Origin: Arenibacter algicola
GTDB taxonomy: Bacteria > Bacteroidota > Bacteroidia > Flavobacteriales > Flavobacteriaceae
DNA length: 64,000 nt
Direction: 5' to 3'
NCBI RefSeq assembly: GCF_000733925.1
Contig: NZ_JPOO01000003.1
Coordinates: 434,001 to 498,000, forward strand
The translations under genes were made by a program, and so were the position numbers. How positions within the stretch are numbered: the stretch's first letter is position 1; every line of letters starts with the position of its first letter. The notes under the pieces were generated by a model. The model was not told the origin of the DNA. It searched no databases and saw nothing but the letters and a program-made list of their open reading frames with translations. Below are positions 27,187 through 36,822 of this stretch, one piece after another.

Positions 27187-28704
27187 CTAGATTATATTCA
27201 ACATTTTCTCGGTGGCCTTTATGGCTGAAACAGTTTGATCGGAGTCCAGCCCCCTGGAAATAAATTCCTTATCGCCCCTTTTCCAAGTAATAATGGTTTC
27301 ACAGAGTGCATCGGAATTACTGCCTGGCGGAATTCGCACCGCGTAATCCACCAAAGTGGGCAATTCCAATTTTTTGGATTTGTATACTTTTCTCAATGCA
27401 TTCATAAAGGCATCGTATTGTCCGTCGCCCTGAGCGTGCTCCTCTATAAGTTCACCATTAATTTCGAGGGCCAGGGTAGTGGAGGGCTTTAAACCTTTCG
27501 AATGGGTGAGTACATATGATTTAACAAAAACCTTTTGCTGATAGGTATCGCTATCCAAAACATCGGAAATAATATAGGGGAGGTCCTCCTTGGTTACCTT
27601 TTCCTTTTTATCTCCCAATTCAATAATACGTGCCGTAACCTTTTTTAACTCATCATCATTGAGCGTTAATCCCAACTCCTGTAAGTTCTTTTGAATGTTG
27701 GCCTTTCCCGAAGTTTTACCTAAGGCGTACTTACGTTTTCTACCAAATCTCTCCGGCATTAAATCATTGAAGTACAAGTTTTTCTTACTGTCCCCATCTG
27801 CATGGATTCCTGCAGTTTGAGTAAAAACATTATCCCCTACGATAGGCTTGTTAGCAGGAATTCCAAATCCGGTAAAGGCAGAAACCAACTTGCTCACCTT
27901 ATATAGGGAAGATTCGTTCACGGCCACCTCTATTTCGGGCATAAAATCGTTGATTACCGCTATAGCACTTGCCATTGGCGCGTTACCAGCCCTTTCACCC
28001 ATTCCGTTAACGGTTAAATGAAGTCCATGGCAACCTGCTTTAATTGCCTCCATTACATTGGAAACACTTAAATCATAATCGTTATGCCCATGAAAATCGA
28101 AATGCATATTGGGATAACGCTGTACTATTTCCGATATAAACTTATATGTTTCTGTGTAGGTCAGGATTCCCAAAGTGTCGGGCAACAAAACCCTTCTTAC
28201 TGGCTGAGTGGACAGAAAATCTATAAATTGGAATACGTATTCCTTTGAATTTCGCATCCCATTGCTCCAGTCTTCCAAATATACATTGGTAGAGATACCT
28301 TCCTTGGCCGCTTCTGCAATGGCCTTTTCTATTTCGCTAAAATGTTGTTCCGGAGTTTTTTTAAGCTGGTGTGTTAGGTGGTTCATAGAACCTTTGGTCA
28401 AAAGATTCTGGACCTTGGCACCAGATTTTTTCATCCAATCAATAGAAACACCCCCATCCACGAATGTCAATACCTCAACACGGTTAATATACCCTTTGGT
28501 ATTGGCCCATTCGGTAATCTGTTGTACCGCTGAAAGTTCTCCCTCCGATACCCTGGCAGAAGCTACTTCAATTCTATCTACATTCAACTCATCCAACAAT
28601 AACTTAGCCAAGGTAAGCTTTTCGGATGCAGAAAAGGACACCCCAGAGGTCTGTTCGCCATCCCGAAGGGTGGTGTCCATTATTTCAATTATTCTTCGTT
28701 TCAT
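27187..28704 (-). CDS. leuA: 2-isopropylmalate synthase-family enzyme
   Basis: The 505-residue protein is a DRE-TIM metallolyase. It has the opening IMDTTLRDGEQTSG, metal ligands HGHND (about residue 205) and LHLTVNGMGERAGNAP (about 230), and a C-terminal LeuA allosteric-type domain (about 370-505). From its place in leuCDAB I infer condensation of acetyl-CoA with 2-oxoisovalerate. The sequence also resembles citramalate synthases, which use pyruvate. Because ilvA is present, isoleucine does not require citramalate, which favours LeuA. Substrate choice is moderately certain. Confidence 0.85.
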   Translation of the reverse strand: MKRRIIEIMDTTLRDGEQTSGVSFSASEKLTLAKLLLDELNVDRIEVASARVSEGELSAVQQITEWANTKGYINRVEVLTFVDGGVSIDWMKKSGAKVQNLLTKGSMNHLTHQLKKTPEQHFSEIEKAIAEAAKEGISTNVYLEDWSNGMRNSKEYVFQFIDFLSTQPVRRVLLPDTLGILTYTETYKFISEIVQRYPNMHFDFHGHNDYDLSVSNVMEAIKAGCHGLHLTVNGMGERAGNAPMASAIAVINDFMPEIEVAVNESSLYKVSKLVSAFTGFGIPANKPIVGDNVFTQTAGIHADGDSKKNLYFNDLMPERFGRKRKYALGKTSGKANIQKNLQELGLTLNDDELKKVTARIIELGDKKEKVTKEDLPYIISDVLDSDTYQQKVFVKSYVLTHSKGLKPSTTLALEINGELIEEHAQGDGQYDAFMNALRKVYKSKKLELPTLVDYAVRIPPGSNSDALCETIITWKRGDKEFISRGLDSDQTVSAIKATEKMLNII

Positions 28705-28830
28705 TTATGCAGAACTAGTAACCGTATGTCTATTGTCCAATAACTTAAAAACAGTATAATGCCTTTTAATCTATCAAGAAGAGGATGAACCTCCACTTAA
28801 TATGAGGTACATTTACTGCAACCCAATACT

Positions 28831-29427
28831 TTACAAGGGAGTATCTTCGGCAAATTCCCTAATATTCTCCTTTATGTTCAAAAGATAATCAATATCATCA
28901 AAGCCGTTAAGCATATTATCTTTTTTGTAATTGTTGATATCAAAGCTTTCGGATTCACCAGTAGTTGTCAAAGTAATGGTCTGTTCCGGTAGATTGACTA
29001 CCAATTCTGTTTTTGGATCCGCATAGATTGCCTCAAATATTTTTTCTAAAAACGGAGCACTTACCTGTACCGGCAATACCCCAATGTTTAGACAGTTGTT
29101 CTTAAAAATATCTGCAAAAAAACTGGATACCACACATCTAAATCCATAATCGTAAACTGCCCAAGCAGCATGTTCCCTAGAAGAACCGGATCCAAAGTTT
29201 TTGCCCCCAACCAATATTTTACCACTAAAGGTAGGATTGTTCAATACAAAATCCTCTTTTGGACTATTATCCGGATTGTAGCGCCAATCCCTGAACAAAT
29301 TGTCCCCAAAACCTTTGCGCTCCGTTGCCTTAAGAAAACGGGCAGGAATTATTTGATCCGTATCCACATTTTCAATAGGAAGCGGAACCGCTGTTGTTTT
29401 AAGTATATTAAATTTATCGTATGCCAT
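28831..29427 (-). CDS. leuD: 3-isopropylmalate dehydratase, small subunit
   Basis: LeuD supplies the swivelling domain of isopropylmalate isomerase. The 198-residue protein has the family signatures VDTDQIIPARFLK and GKNFGSGSSREHAAWAVYDYGF, then FADIFKNNCLNIGVLPV. It has the expected length. It lies 176 bases downstream of leuC, with no gene in the gap, and upstream of leuA by 126 bases. The gaps are large for an operon but I see no terminator in them. Confidence 0.96.
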   Translation of the reverse strand: MAYDKFNILKTTAVPLPIENVDTDQIIPARFLKATERKGFGDNLFRDWRYNPDNSPKEDFVLNNPTFSGKILVGGKNFGSGSSREHAAWAVYDYGFRCVVSSFFADIFKNNCLNIGVLPVQVSAPFLEKIFEAIYADPKTELVVNLPEQTITLTTTGESESFDINNYKKDNMLNGFDDIDYLLNIKENIREFAEDTPL

Positions 29428-29603
29428 GTTATTTAAACTTAGGTGCCCAGCGCCCAGCGCTAGACGAAAATTAAACTTTATTTTATCACAAAATTATTTT
29501 GACCTCTTTAAAACCTTCTTGAAGCTCTTCCAAAAAAATACCGTTCCCAGTCACCACAATTTATGAGGAATGCCTTAAACATTGCCAAAATTGCATTGAG
29601 GTA

Positions 29604-31013
29604 TTAAACCAATTCCTCTTGCATCAACTCCCTTGGATCTGTTACCTTTCCGGTAACGGCCGCAGCAGCTGCCACCAACGGACTTGCCAAAAGTGTTCTT
29701 GACCCAGGGCCTTGTCTACCTTCAAAATTTCTATTTGAGGTACTCACGGCATATTTCCCTGCAGGAACCTTATCATCGTTCATGGCCAAGCATGCAGAGC
29801 AACCCGGTTCACGTAATTCAAAACCAGCTTCGTGCAAAATGTCCAAAATTCCTTCTTCCTTGATGGCAGATTCCACTTTATGGGATCCAGGTACTAACCA
29901 AGCAGTAACATTATCTGCTTTTTTTCTGCCCTTAACTATGGAAGCAAAGGCTCTAAAGTCTTCGATACGGCCATTGGTACAACTTCCCAAAAACACAAAA
30001 TCAATTGGCTTTCCAATCATGTTATCGCCCTCATTAAAGGCCATATATTGAAGTGATTTTTTATAAGTGGCAACACCACCCTCCACAGATTCGGCCTGTG
30101 GAATACCATTGGAAATTCCGATACCCATTCCTGGATTGGTACCATAGGTAATCATAGGTTCTATATCGGCAGCATCAAAAGTTATTTCTTTGTCAAAAGT
30201 AGCATCCTCATCCGTTTTAAGGGTTTTCCAATATTCCATGGCTTTGTCCCAGTCGGCACCTACAGGAGTAAATTCCCGTCCTTTGATATATTCGAAAGTT
30301 TTTTCGTCCGGGGCGATCATCCCTCCACGGGCACCCATTTCAATACTTAGGTTACAAACAGTCATCCTACCTTCCATAGTCATGTTCCTAAAAACATCAC
30401 CTGCATACTCCACAAAATATCCCGTAGCACCAGAGGTCGTTAATTTGGAAATTATATAAAGGGCCACATCTTTGGGGGTAACGCCCTTACTAAGTTTTCC
30501 ATTGACATTGATACGCATAGATTTGGCCTTCTGCTGCATAATACACTGGGTGGCCAATACCATTTCCACCTCGGAAGTTCCTATACCAAATGCAATAGCT
30601 CCAAATGCGCCATGGGTAGAGGTATGAGAATCACCACATACAATGGTAGCACCGGGTTGGGTAATTCCGTATTCCGGACCTACCACGTGCACAATCCCAT
30701 TTTTTTCATGCCCAAGTCCCCAATAGGAAATACCGTGAGCCTTGGAATTTTCTTCCAATGCTTTTAGTTGATTGGCCGAAAGTGGATCTTTAACCGGCAA
30801 ATGCTGGTTAATGGTAGGAGTGTTATGATCTGCAGTGGCAAAAGTACGCCCTGGATACATTACTGGAATACCCCTACTTTTTATACCTAGAAATGCTACC
30901 GGACTAGTAACTTCATGAACCATGTGACGGTCTATGAACAGGACATCCGGCCCATTTTCAATCTTATGAACAACATGGGAATCCCATACTTTATCAAATA
31001 ACGTTTTCTTCAT
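29604..31013 (-). CDS. leuC: 3-isopropylmalate dehydratase, large subunit
   Basis: LeuC is the Fe-S catalytic subunit that isomerises 2- to 3-isopropylmalate. The 469-residue sequence has [27 protein letters not shown] and the CSACLAMN motif, which together hold the 4Fe-4S cysteines (GSC and CSAC). It is the first structural gene of the leucine operon. Upstream lies an Ile/Leu/Val-rich short ORF that may be a leader peptide. Confidence 0.96.
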   Translation of the reverse strand: MKKTLFDKVWDSHVVHKIENGPDVLFIDRHMVHEVTSPVAFLGIKSRGIPVMYPGRTFATADHNTPTINQHLPVKDPLSANQLKALEENSKAHGISYWGLGHEKNGIVHVVGPEYGITQPGATIVCGDSHTSTHGAFGAIAFGIGTSEVEMVLATQCIMQQKAKSMRINVNGKLSKGVTPKDVALYIISKLTTSGATGYFVEYAGDVFRNMTMEGRMTVCNLSIEMGARGGMIAPDEKTFEYIKGREFTPVGADWDKAMEYWKTLKTDEDATFDKEITFDAADIEPMITYGTNPGMGIGISNGIPQAESVEGGVATYKKSLQYMAFNEGDNMIGKPIDFVFLGSCTNGRIEDFRAFASIVKGRKKADNVTAWLVPGSHKVESAIKEEGILDILHEAGFELREPGCSACLAMNDDKVPAGKYAVSTSNRNFEGRQGPGSRTLLASPLVAAAAAVTGKVTDPRELMQEELV

Positions 31014-31043
31014 TTTATAGGGTTATGATTTATGATCTTAGAT

Positions 31044-31151
31044 TTAATATTCGCAACAAGGCACTTTGCCTACTTTTTTAATAGCATGCAAAATTAAGAC
31101 TATCTTGGAAATCATTGAAATTAATATAGGAATAATTACGATGTTCAACAT
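31044..31151 (-). CDS. Candidate Ile/Leu/Val-rich leader peptide before leuC
   Basis: A 35-codon ORF on the leuC strand ends 30 bases before the leuC ATG. Seventeen of 35 residues are Ile (9), Leu (4) or Val (4), including NIVIIPILIS near the start and KIVLILHAIKKV in the middle. This far exceeds the share in ordinary proteins, but AT-rich DNA inflates Ile. A small stem AGGCA/TGCCT lies over the last codons, yet I see no intrinsic terminator between this ORF and leuC. Control, if any, might be at translation initiation. An internal ATG at codon 13 is an alternative start. Confidence 0.4.
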   Translation of the reverse strand: MLNIVIIPILISMISKIVLILHAIKKVGKVPCCEY

Positions 31152-31279
31152 AAAAGTTGCCGAATGTTTGGAATATAACCCAATCTTTTTTTGATATGAC
31201 ATTTAGCCGTCAATCCCATATTTGGGACGAATAATTTAGGGCAGGACCCGGAACACTAAAACCCCAATTATTAACAATA

Positions 31280-31314
31280 AAAAAGGTGGTCAAAACCAGT
31301 TCGACCACCTTTTT
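31280..31314 (-). terminator. Terminator after the M28 peptidase gene
   Basis: The arms 31280-31291 and 31303-31314 (AAAAAGGTGGTC / GACCACCTTTTT) pair perfectly. On the minus strand the stem runs into a T tract, which ends the peptidase transcript and isolates the leu leader region. Confidence 0.88.
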
Positions 31315-31331
31315 AAAATATCTTTTTTTTA

Positions 31332-32894
31332 TTACCTAGCAGCTTTATCCACCTTTAGACGGGCATCCCTGTTGGCTATTTCCCATGCGGTAAGAAAAAC
31401 CAGTCTGGTTCTATTTTCCAGCAGGTCATAATTAATTTTATCCGGTGTATCCCCTGGTTGGTGATAGTCGGCGTGAGTTCCATTAAAGTAGAATATGATA
31501 GGAATATTATTCTTTGCAAAATTGTAATGATCACTTCTGTAGTAGAATCGGTTGGGATCATTTTCATCGTTATAAGTATAGTCCAATTCAATATTCATAT
31601 ACTTCTTGTTGACCTCTTCCGATAGATTATGAAGTTCCGTGCTCAACTTATCCGAACCAATTAAATAAATATAATTCCTATCTCCCGTACGATTAGGGTC
31701 TATTCTCCCTATCATATCAATATTTAAATCGGCCACCGTTTGGGACAAAGGAAAAATTGGGTCGTGATCAGCGTAATATTTAGATCCCAAAAGACCTTTT
31801 TCCTCTCCTGTAACATGGAGAAAAACAACAGATCGTTTTGGACCATTGCCTTCATCGGCTGCTTTTTTAAAGGCCTCCGCAATCTCCAAAAGTCCAACGG
31901 TTCCAGAGCCATCGTCGTCAGCACCATTATAAATTTCCCCCTCATTGTTTACTCCAACGTGATCAAGATGGGCCGAAATTATAACATACTCATCAGGTTT
32001 TTCCGAACCTTTTATTACCGCAACCACATTCTCGGATTCCACATCTTTACTATCACTTTCAATATTCAGCATCAATTTGACGGAAACGTTTTTGGAAGTA
32101 TTTTCCGATAAAATATTTGGGAGAATGGCGTTAGCCACCATGCTATCGATAAAAAAGCTGAAAAAATCATTTTGGACTTCATCTTTCAAACCCATACTGC
32201 CTCCATCTTGCCGCTGCATAAAATTAAACCTATTTTTAAAGCGACCGTAGTTGGCCTCATCAAAATACATTACCCCAATGGCACCCTTGTTGGAAGCCAA
32301 TTCCATTCTTTTTCCAATCGATTCCGACATATTGCTCCAAACAGATGCCTCATTGGAACCTGAAAGGGCATAGGTACCATCCTCATTCATAGGTTCCCCT
32401 GCCTTAACCAAAACTATTTTACCCTTTACATCCACGTTGGCATAATCCGAGTAATCCTCTTCTTCTATACCATAGTTTACATAAACGATATTGTCATAAC
32501 TACCCGTAGCAGCAGTAAATGTCAGCAAGCCTTCCCCATTTTCGTATTCCTTACCGTTTATGGTAACAGATCCCTTAGGTAATTTACTTATGACCAAGGG
32601 AACATTTTGAAAATAATTTCCATCAGATTGGGCAGCAGGAATGCCAAGCTCTACATATTCTGCCTTAAGATATTCCACTGCCAATTTTTGCCCTGGTTCT
32701 CCAGTGTCCCTTCCTTCAAATTCGTCTGAAGCATAAGTATAAAGATGTTCCTTTAGTTCGGCCTCCGTAATGGATTGAGCATAAACCATGGGGTCTACAC
32801 TGTTAACTACTGGTTCAATTTGTTGGGAAATGGTTTTTTGCGATGAGTTGCAGGCCATGGAAAGTCCTAACGCAACAAACAGTATCTTTTTCAT
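31332..32894 (-). CDS. M28 family metallopeptidase lipoprotein
   Basis: The 520-residue protein has a lipoprotein signal with Cys15 after LSMA. A PA-type domain is inserted (about 150-290). The M28 aminopeptidase core follows, with zinc ligands in ISAHLDHVG, YNGADDDGSG, VTGEEKGLLGS, LNIDMIGR and the last His in ADYHQPGD. Enzymes of this family release N-terminal amino acids from peptides at the cell surface or in the periplasm. It is divergent from the hydroxyproline cluster, which could use proline-rich or collagen-type peptide products. That link is inference. Confidence 0.92.
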   Translation of the reverse strand: MKKILFVALGLSMACNSSQKTISQQIEPVVNSVDPMVYAQSITEAELKEHLYTYASDEFEGRDTGEPGQKLAVEYLKAEYVELGIPAAQSDGNYFQNVPLVISKLPKGSVTINGKEYENGEGLLTFTAATGSYDNIVYVNYGIEEEDYSDYANVDVKGKIVLVKAGEPMNEDGTYALSGSNEASVWSNMSESIGKRMELASNKGAIGVMYFDEANYGRFKNRFNFMQRQDGGSMGLKDEVQNDFFSFFIDSMVANAILPNILSENTSKNVSVKLMLNIESDSKDVESENVVAVIKGSEKPDEYVIISAHLDHVGVNNEGEIYNGADDDGSGTVGLLEIAEAFKKAADEGNGPKRSVVFLHVTGEEKGLLGSKYYADHDPIFPLSQTVADLNIDMIGRIDPNRTGDRNYIYLIGSDKLSTELHNLSEEVNKKYMNIELDYTYNDENDPNRFYYRSDHYNFAKNNIPIIFYFNGTHADYHQPGDTPDKINYDLLENRTRLVFLTAWEIANRDARLKVDKAAR

Positions 32895-32924
32895 TCAGCT
32901 ATTTTTAATTAATTCAGAATTTTC

Positions 32925-32932
32925 CAAAAATA
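32925..32932 (-). promoter_or_regulatory. Candidate -7 element for the M28 peptidase gene
   Basis: On the minus strand the sequence reads TATTTTTG, matching TAnnTTTG, 30 bases before the ATG at 32894. Confidence 0.4.
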
Positions 32933-33180
32933 GGGAAATCTTAAAGAAAGAATCTTACTATTTTTATAAAACTGTTTGGACTCTTAATGTAGGTGCTCCA
33001 TGAGCGGTACTTATACCAAAAATCTGGAACTGTGATCAAGACCAAAAGCTTTCCATTAGTTTTGGATGATGTAAAACCTACATTGTTTATTAAGCTGTTT
33101 CCCCCCAACCTAAGACCCAATAAGTTAATATTCTCTCAAATTCGGCTAATATTTCTCTATTTTAGGGTTTGTGGTTGTAT

Positions 33181-33188
33181 TAAATTTG
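33181..33188 (+). promoter_or_regulatory. Candidate -7 element for the hydroxyproline operon
   Basis: TAAATTTG matches TAnnTTTG and ends 24 bases before the ATG of the first gene. Confidence 0.45.
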
Positions 33189-33212
33189 TAAATCATTATA
33201 AAAATCTTTGTC

Positions 33213-34133
33213 ATGCAAATAAAATGGGAAGGCGTAATGCCAGCAGTTACCACCAAATTCACGAAAGAGGACACCTTGGACCTCGAAATGTTCGAAATCA
33301 ATATAAAGGCACAGCTGAAAGCTGGGGTCAGTGCAATTATCTTGGGCGGTACCCTAGGAGAAGCCAGCACCCTAACAGATGATGAGAAGAAGATATTGAT
33401 TCAGGAGACTGTGAGAATTGTTGACGGTAACATACCTGTAATCATAAACATAGCCGAACAAACCACCAAAGGTGCCATTGAAGCAGCTTCAAAAGCTAAA
33501 AAATATGGGGCCAGTGGTCTAATGATGCTTCCCCCTATGCGATACAAGGCTAATGACTTTGAAACGGTAACCTACTTTAAGGAGGTAGCCAAGAGCACAG
33601 ATTTACCTATAATGATATACAATAATCCTGTAGATTACGGTATAGAAGTGACTTTGGATATGTTCGAAGAATTGTTGACCATGCCCAACATACAAGCCGT
33701 GAAGGAATCTACCCGCGATATCTCGAACATCACGCGGATCAAAAATAGATTTGGCGACCGCTTAAAAGTGTTGACAGGCGTTGACACTTTAGGGCTGGAA
33801 AGCGTTCTTATGGGTGCGGACGGCTGGGTTGCCGGACTGGTCTGTGCCTTTCCTGCAGAAACTGTAGCCATTTATAGCTTGGCAAAAGCTGGAAAAATTA
33901 AGGAAGCATTGGCCATATATAGATGGTTTTTACCATTATTGGAACTGGACATCAACCCTCAGTTGGTACAAAATATAAAATTGGCCGAAGTAGCTACAGG
34001 CATAGGAACTGAGCAAGTAAGGGCCCCTAGACTACCTCTTCAAGGCGAGGAAAGAAAAAAGGTATTGAAAATAATTGAAGAAGGGATAAAGACAAGGCCA
34101 ACCCTTCCTGAGTATAAACCAGAATTGGTTTAA
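33213..34133 (+). CDS. DapA-family 1-pyrroline-4-hydroxy-2-carboxylate deaminase
   Basis: The 306-residue protein has the DHDPS/NAL class I aldolase-like fold: Schiff-base Lys164 in QAVKEST, Tyr136 in MIYNNP, and GGTLGEASTLT near residue 45. The lysine-pathway enzyme DapA has the same fold. The three following genes complete 4-hydroxyproline breakdown, so I call it the deaminase/dehydratase converting 1-pyrroline-4-hydroxy-2-carboxylate to 2-oxoglutarate semialdehyde. It is first in the cluster. An 89-base gap containing a 7-bp hairpin separates it from the next gene. Confidence 0.82.
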   Translation: MQIKWEGVMPAVTTKFTKEDTLDLEMFEINIKAQLKAGVSAIILGGTLGEASTLTDDEKKILIQETVRIVDGNIPVIINIAEQTTKGAIEAASKAKKYGASGLMMLPPMRYKANDFETVTYFKEVAKSTDLPIMIYNNPVDYGIEVTLDMFEELLTMPNIQAVKESTRDISNITRIKNRFGDRLKVLTGVDTLGLESVLMGADGWVAGLVCAFPAETVAIYSLAKAGKIKEALAIYRWFLPLLELDINPQLVQNIKLAEVATGIGTEQVRAPRLPLQGEERKKVLKIIEEGIKTRPTLPEYKPELV

Positions 34134-34157
34134 CCTAATTATAACATAAAAAACTTT

Positions 34158-34174
34158 CTAAAGTGTTACTTTAG
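34158..34174 (+). repeat. Small hairpin between deaminase and dehydrogenase genes
   Basis: CTAAAGT-GTT-ACTTTAG is a perfect 7-bp stem with a 3-base loop in the spacer. No T-run follows; it may affect mRNA processing. Confidence 0.35.
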
Positions 34175-34222
34175 TCAAGGAAATTCAAGCTCATCTGAGC
34201 GTATAATTATAACAGATTCACA

Positions 34223-35806
34223 ATGATTACAGGGAAAAACTATATTGGAGTAGATACATCGGCCAAGAACAGTAGAACATATTCAACTTTCAATCCAAAA
34301 TTAAATAAACCTACGGAATGGATTTTCCATGAGGCTTCCCAAGAAGAGGTAAATGCCGCTGTAGACAAGGCGGCACTTGCATTTGAAACCTATGGCAAAT
34401 TTCCAGACGCCAAAAAAGCCGAATTTTTAAAGGCTATTGCCAGTGAAATTGAAGCCTTGGGTGATGAATTGATTTCGGTTTATGTCCAGGAATCCGGATT
34501 ACCTGAAGGTAGGGCAAAAGGGGAGCGAGGAAGAACTATGGGACAACTACGGGCTTTTGCTACCTTGTTGGAGGAAGGTTCTTGGGTAGAGGCCACTATA
34601 GATACCGCACAACCAGATAGGGAACCATTGCCAAAAGTAGACATCAGAAAAATGCTGCTTCCCATTGGCCCCATTGCAGTATTTGGCGCCAGTAATTTTC
34701 CATTGGCCTTTTCCACTGCCGGGGGAGATACCGCCAGTGCCTTGGCTTCTGGCTGCCCTGTAATTGTAAAAAGTCACCCAATGCATGCCGGCACAGGAGA
34801 GTTGGTAGCCTCGGCCATTGCTAAAGCAGCAAAAAAGACGGGGATGCCGGATGGTGTTTTCTCCAACCTAAATAGTAGAGATTCTGAGGTAGGACAATTA
34901 TTGACCATGCACCCAAAAGTAAAAGGGGTAGGTTTTACAGGGAGTACCAATGGAGGTATGGCCCTTTATAAATTGGCCTCGCAAAGAAAAGAGCCGATTC
35001 CGGTATTTGCCGAGATGGGCAGTATTAACCCAGTAGTGGTGCTATCCTCAGCCTTGGAACAAAAAAGCTCCGAATGGGCTTCGCAATACGCGGGTTCCAT
35101 TGTATTGGGAGCTGGACAATTTTGTACTAATCCAGGACTTATAATAGGGATAAAAGGACAGGCCCTCGATGGTTTTATAGCCAACCTTGGCAAGGAAATA
35201 GAAAAACTGGAGCCTACTTGCATGTTACACCCCAACATTTACGAAGGTTACGAAAAAGGTAAAAAGGAATTGTCTTCCCAGCCCAAAACAGCGGAAGTGG
35301 CTGCTTATAAAGGTGAAACTGCCCCTAATTTCGGTGAACAAAAAATATTGACCGTTGCTGCGCAAGACTTTTTGGACAATCCCGTGTTACATAAGGAGGT
35401 TTTTGGTCCGTTTTCAATTGTTGTACAATGCCAGGACAAAGCGGAATTGGTTACCGTAATCCAGCATTTGGAAGGACAGTTAACAGGAACTATTCTAGGG
35501 ACGGAAACCGAGATAAAAACGAGTCCAGAGGTAGTGAGCGCTTTGGTAAATAGGGTAGGGCGTATAATCTTTAACGGGGTCCCCACCGGAGTGGAAGTTT
35601 GCCCGTCAATGATGCATGGCGGCCCATTTCCTTCCACTACGGACAGCAGGTTCACCTCCGTTGGAACTTCGGCCATAAGACGATGGGTCAGGCCAGTATC
35701 TTTCCAAAGTTGGCCCGAAGAAATATTACCGGATGCCTTAAAGAATAATAATCCTTTGGACATTATGAGGCTAGTAAACGGTGAGCACAGCAAACAGAAG
35801 ATTTAG
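34223..35806 (+). CDS. 2-oxoglutarate semialdehyde (2,5-dioxovalerate) dehydrogenase
   Basis: The 527-residue NAD(P)-dependent aldehyde dehydrogenase has nucleophile Cys301 in GAGQFCTNPG, the base motif AEMGSINP about 36 residues before it, and GFTGSTNGG in the cofactor region. Its spacing and the motif PIGPIAVFGASNFPLAFSTA are those of the 2,5-dioxovalerate dehydrogenase subgroup. It would oxidise the semialdehyde made by the preceding enzyme to 2-oxoglutarate, feeding the TCA cycle. It ends four bases before the epimerase ATG. Confidence 0.9.
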   Translation: MITGKNYIGVDTSAKNSRTYSTFNPKLNKPTEWIFHEASQEEVNAAVDKAALAFETYGKFPDAKKAEFLKAIASEIEALGDELISVYVQESGLPEGRAKGERGRTMGQLRAFATLLEEGSWVEATIDTAQPDREPLPKVDIRKMLLPIGPIAVFGASNFPLAFSTAGGDTASALASGCPVIVKSHPMHAGTGELVASAIAKAAKKTGMPDGVFSNLNSRDSEVGQLLTMHPKVKGVGFTGSTNGGMALYKLASQRKEPIPVFAEMGSINPVVVLSSALEQKSSEWASQYAGSIVLGAGQFCTNPGLIIGIKGQALDGFIANLGKEIEKLEPTCMLHPNIYEGYEKGKKELSSQPKTAEVAAYKGETAPNFGEQKILTVAAQDFLDNPVLHKEVFGPFSIVVQCQDKAELVTVIQHLEGQLTGTILGTETEIKTSPEVVSALVNRVGRIIFNGVPTGVEVCPSMMHGGPFPSTTDSRFTSVGTSAIRRWVRPVSFQSWPEEILPDALKNNNPLDIMRLVNGEHSKQKI

Positions 35807-35810
35807 ACTA

Positions 35811-36818
35811 ATGCCCAGAAAGACTTTTTTTTGTGTGGATGCCCATACCTGCGGTAATCCCGTTAGGGTAGTTGCAGGGGGAGGACCTAATCTCCTTGGC
35901 GCGGACATGAGCGAAAAACGCCAACATTTTTTAAAGGAGTACGATTGGATTAGGAAAGGACTAATGTTTGAACCCCGCGGCCATGACATGATGAGCGGAA
36001 GTATTTTTTTCCCGCCTTCCGATCCGGCCAACGATTTTGGCATCCTGTTTATAGAAACCAGTGGTTGTCTCCCCATGTGCGGACATGGTACCATAGGTGC
36101 AATTACCATAGGGATAGAGGAAGGGCTACTTTCTCCAAAAGAGCCAGGGAAAATAAGAATGGAAACTCCAGCGGGCTTGGTAAATATTGAATATCAACAA
36201 ACCGGCAAAAAGGTGGATTGGGTAAAGTTGACCAATGTTAAATCATACCTTGCCGCGTCCGATCTTACCGTGAGTTGTTCAGATTTAGGGGATCTCGTTT
36301 TTGATGTCTCCTATGGGGGCAACTATTATGCTATTATTGATCCCCAAAAAAATTTTAAGGGCATTCAGGATTACTCCGCTGGCAAATTGGTCCAGTACAG
36401 TCAGGAAATAAGGGAGAAAATAAATCTTAAATACCCCCACAAGTTTATACATCCAGAGAACCCAACCATCAATGGTGTTAGTCATATAGAATGGACAGGG
36501 AACACCATATCACCGGATGCCACCGCTAGAAATGCCGTTTTTTATGGGGATAAGGCTATAGACAGATCTCCCTGTGGTACCGGTACCTCTGCACGAATGG
36601 CACAATGGCACGCCAAGGGCAAGCTAAAAGTAGGGGATGAGTTTATCCATGAAAGTTTTATCGGATCCCAATTTGTTGGAAAAGTGGAGGAAGAAACTAC
36701 TTTGGCGGGAAAGACGGCCATCATTCCCAGTATTAAAGGATGGGCACAGGTTTATGGTTATAACAATATCATTATTGATGATGATGATCCCTATGCACAC
36801 GGTTTTCAAGTAATTTAA
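35811..36818 (+). CDS. 4-hydroxyproline 2-epimerase
   Basis: The 335-residue protein is in the proline racemase superfamily. Both catalytic cysteines are present: Cys90 in LPMCGHGT and Cys255 in DRSPCGTGTSA. This marks a racemase/epimerase; trans-3-hydroxyproline dehydratases have Thr at the second site. With the neighbours, the reaction is trans-4-hydroxy-L-proline to cis-4-hydroxy-D-proline. I use ATG 35811; an upstream GTG at 35781 lies inside the previous gene and adds residues not seen in the family. Confidence 0.9.
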   Translation: MPRKTFFCVDAHTCGNPVRVVAGGGPNLLGADMSEKRQHFLKEYDWIRKGLMFEPRGHDMMSGSIFFPPSDPANDFGILFIETSGCLPMCGHGTIGAITIGIEEGLLSPKEPGKIRMETPAGLVNIEYQQTGKKVDWVKLTNVKSYLAASDLTVSCSDLGDLVFDVSYGGNYYAIIDPQKNFKGIQDYSAGKLVQYSQEIREKINLKYPHKFIHPENPTINGVSHIEWTGNTISPDATARNAVFYGDKAIDRSPCGTGTSARMAQWHAKGKLKVGDEFIHESFIGSQFVGKVEEETTLAGKTAIIPSIKGWAQVYGYNNIIIDDDDPYAHGFQVI

Positions 36819-36822
36819 GATC

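Larger units (their letters stand above)
32895..33212. other. 318-base divergent control region of the hydroxyproline cluster
   Basis: No gene is supported. The region holds the peptidase promoter, an inverted repeat AATGTAGGT (32986-32994) / ACCTACATT (33076-33084) 81 bases apart, a smaller CCAAAA/TTTTGG stem between them, and the -7 element at 33181-33188. Confidence 0.5.

Noticed and set aside
28789..28808. ACCTC/GAGGT stem between leuD and leuA
   Set aside because: Five pairs and no T-run; not a convincing terminator or attenuator.
32993..33382. 129-codon frame spanning the start of the hydroxyproline deaminase gene
   Set aside because: Overlaps the well-supported DapA-family gene in another frame and has basic, low-complexity composition.
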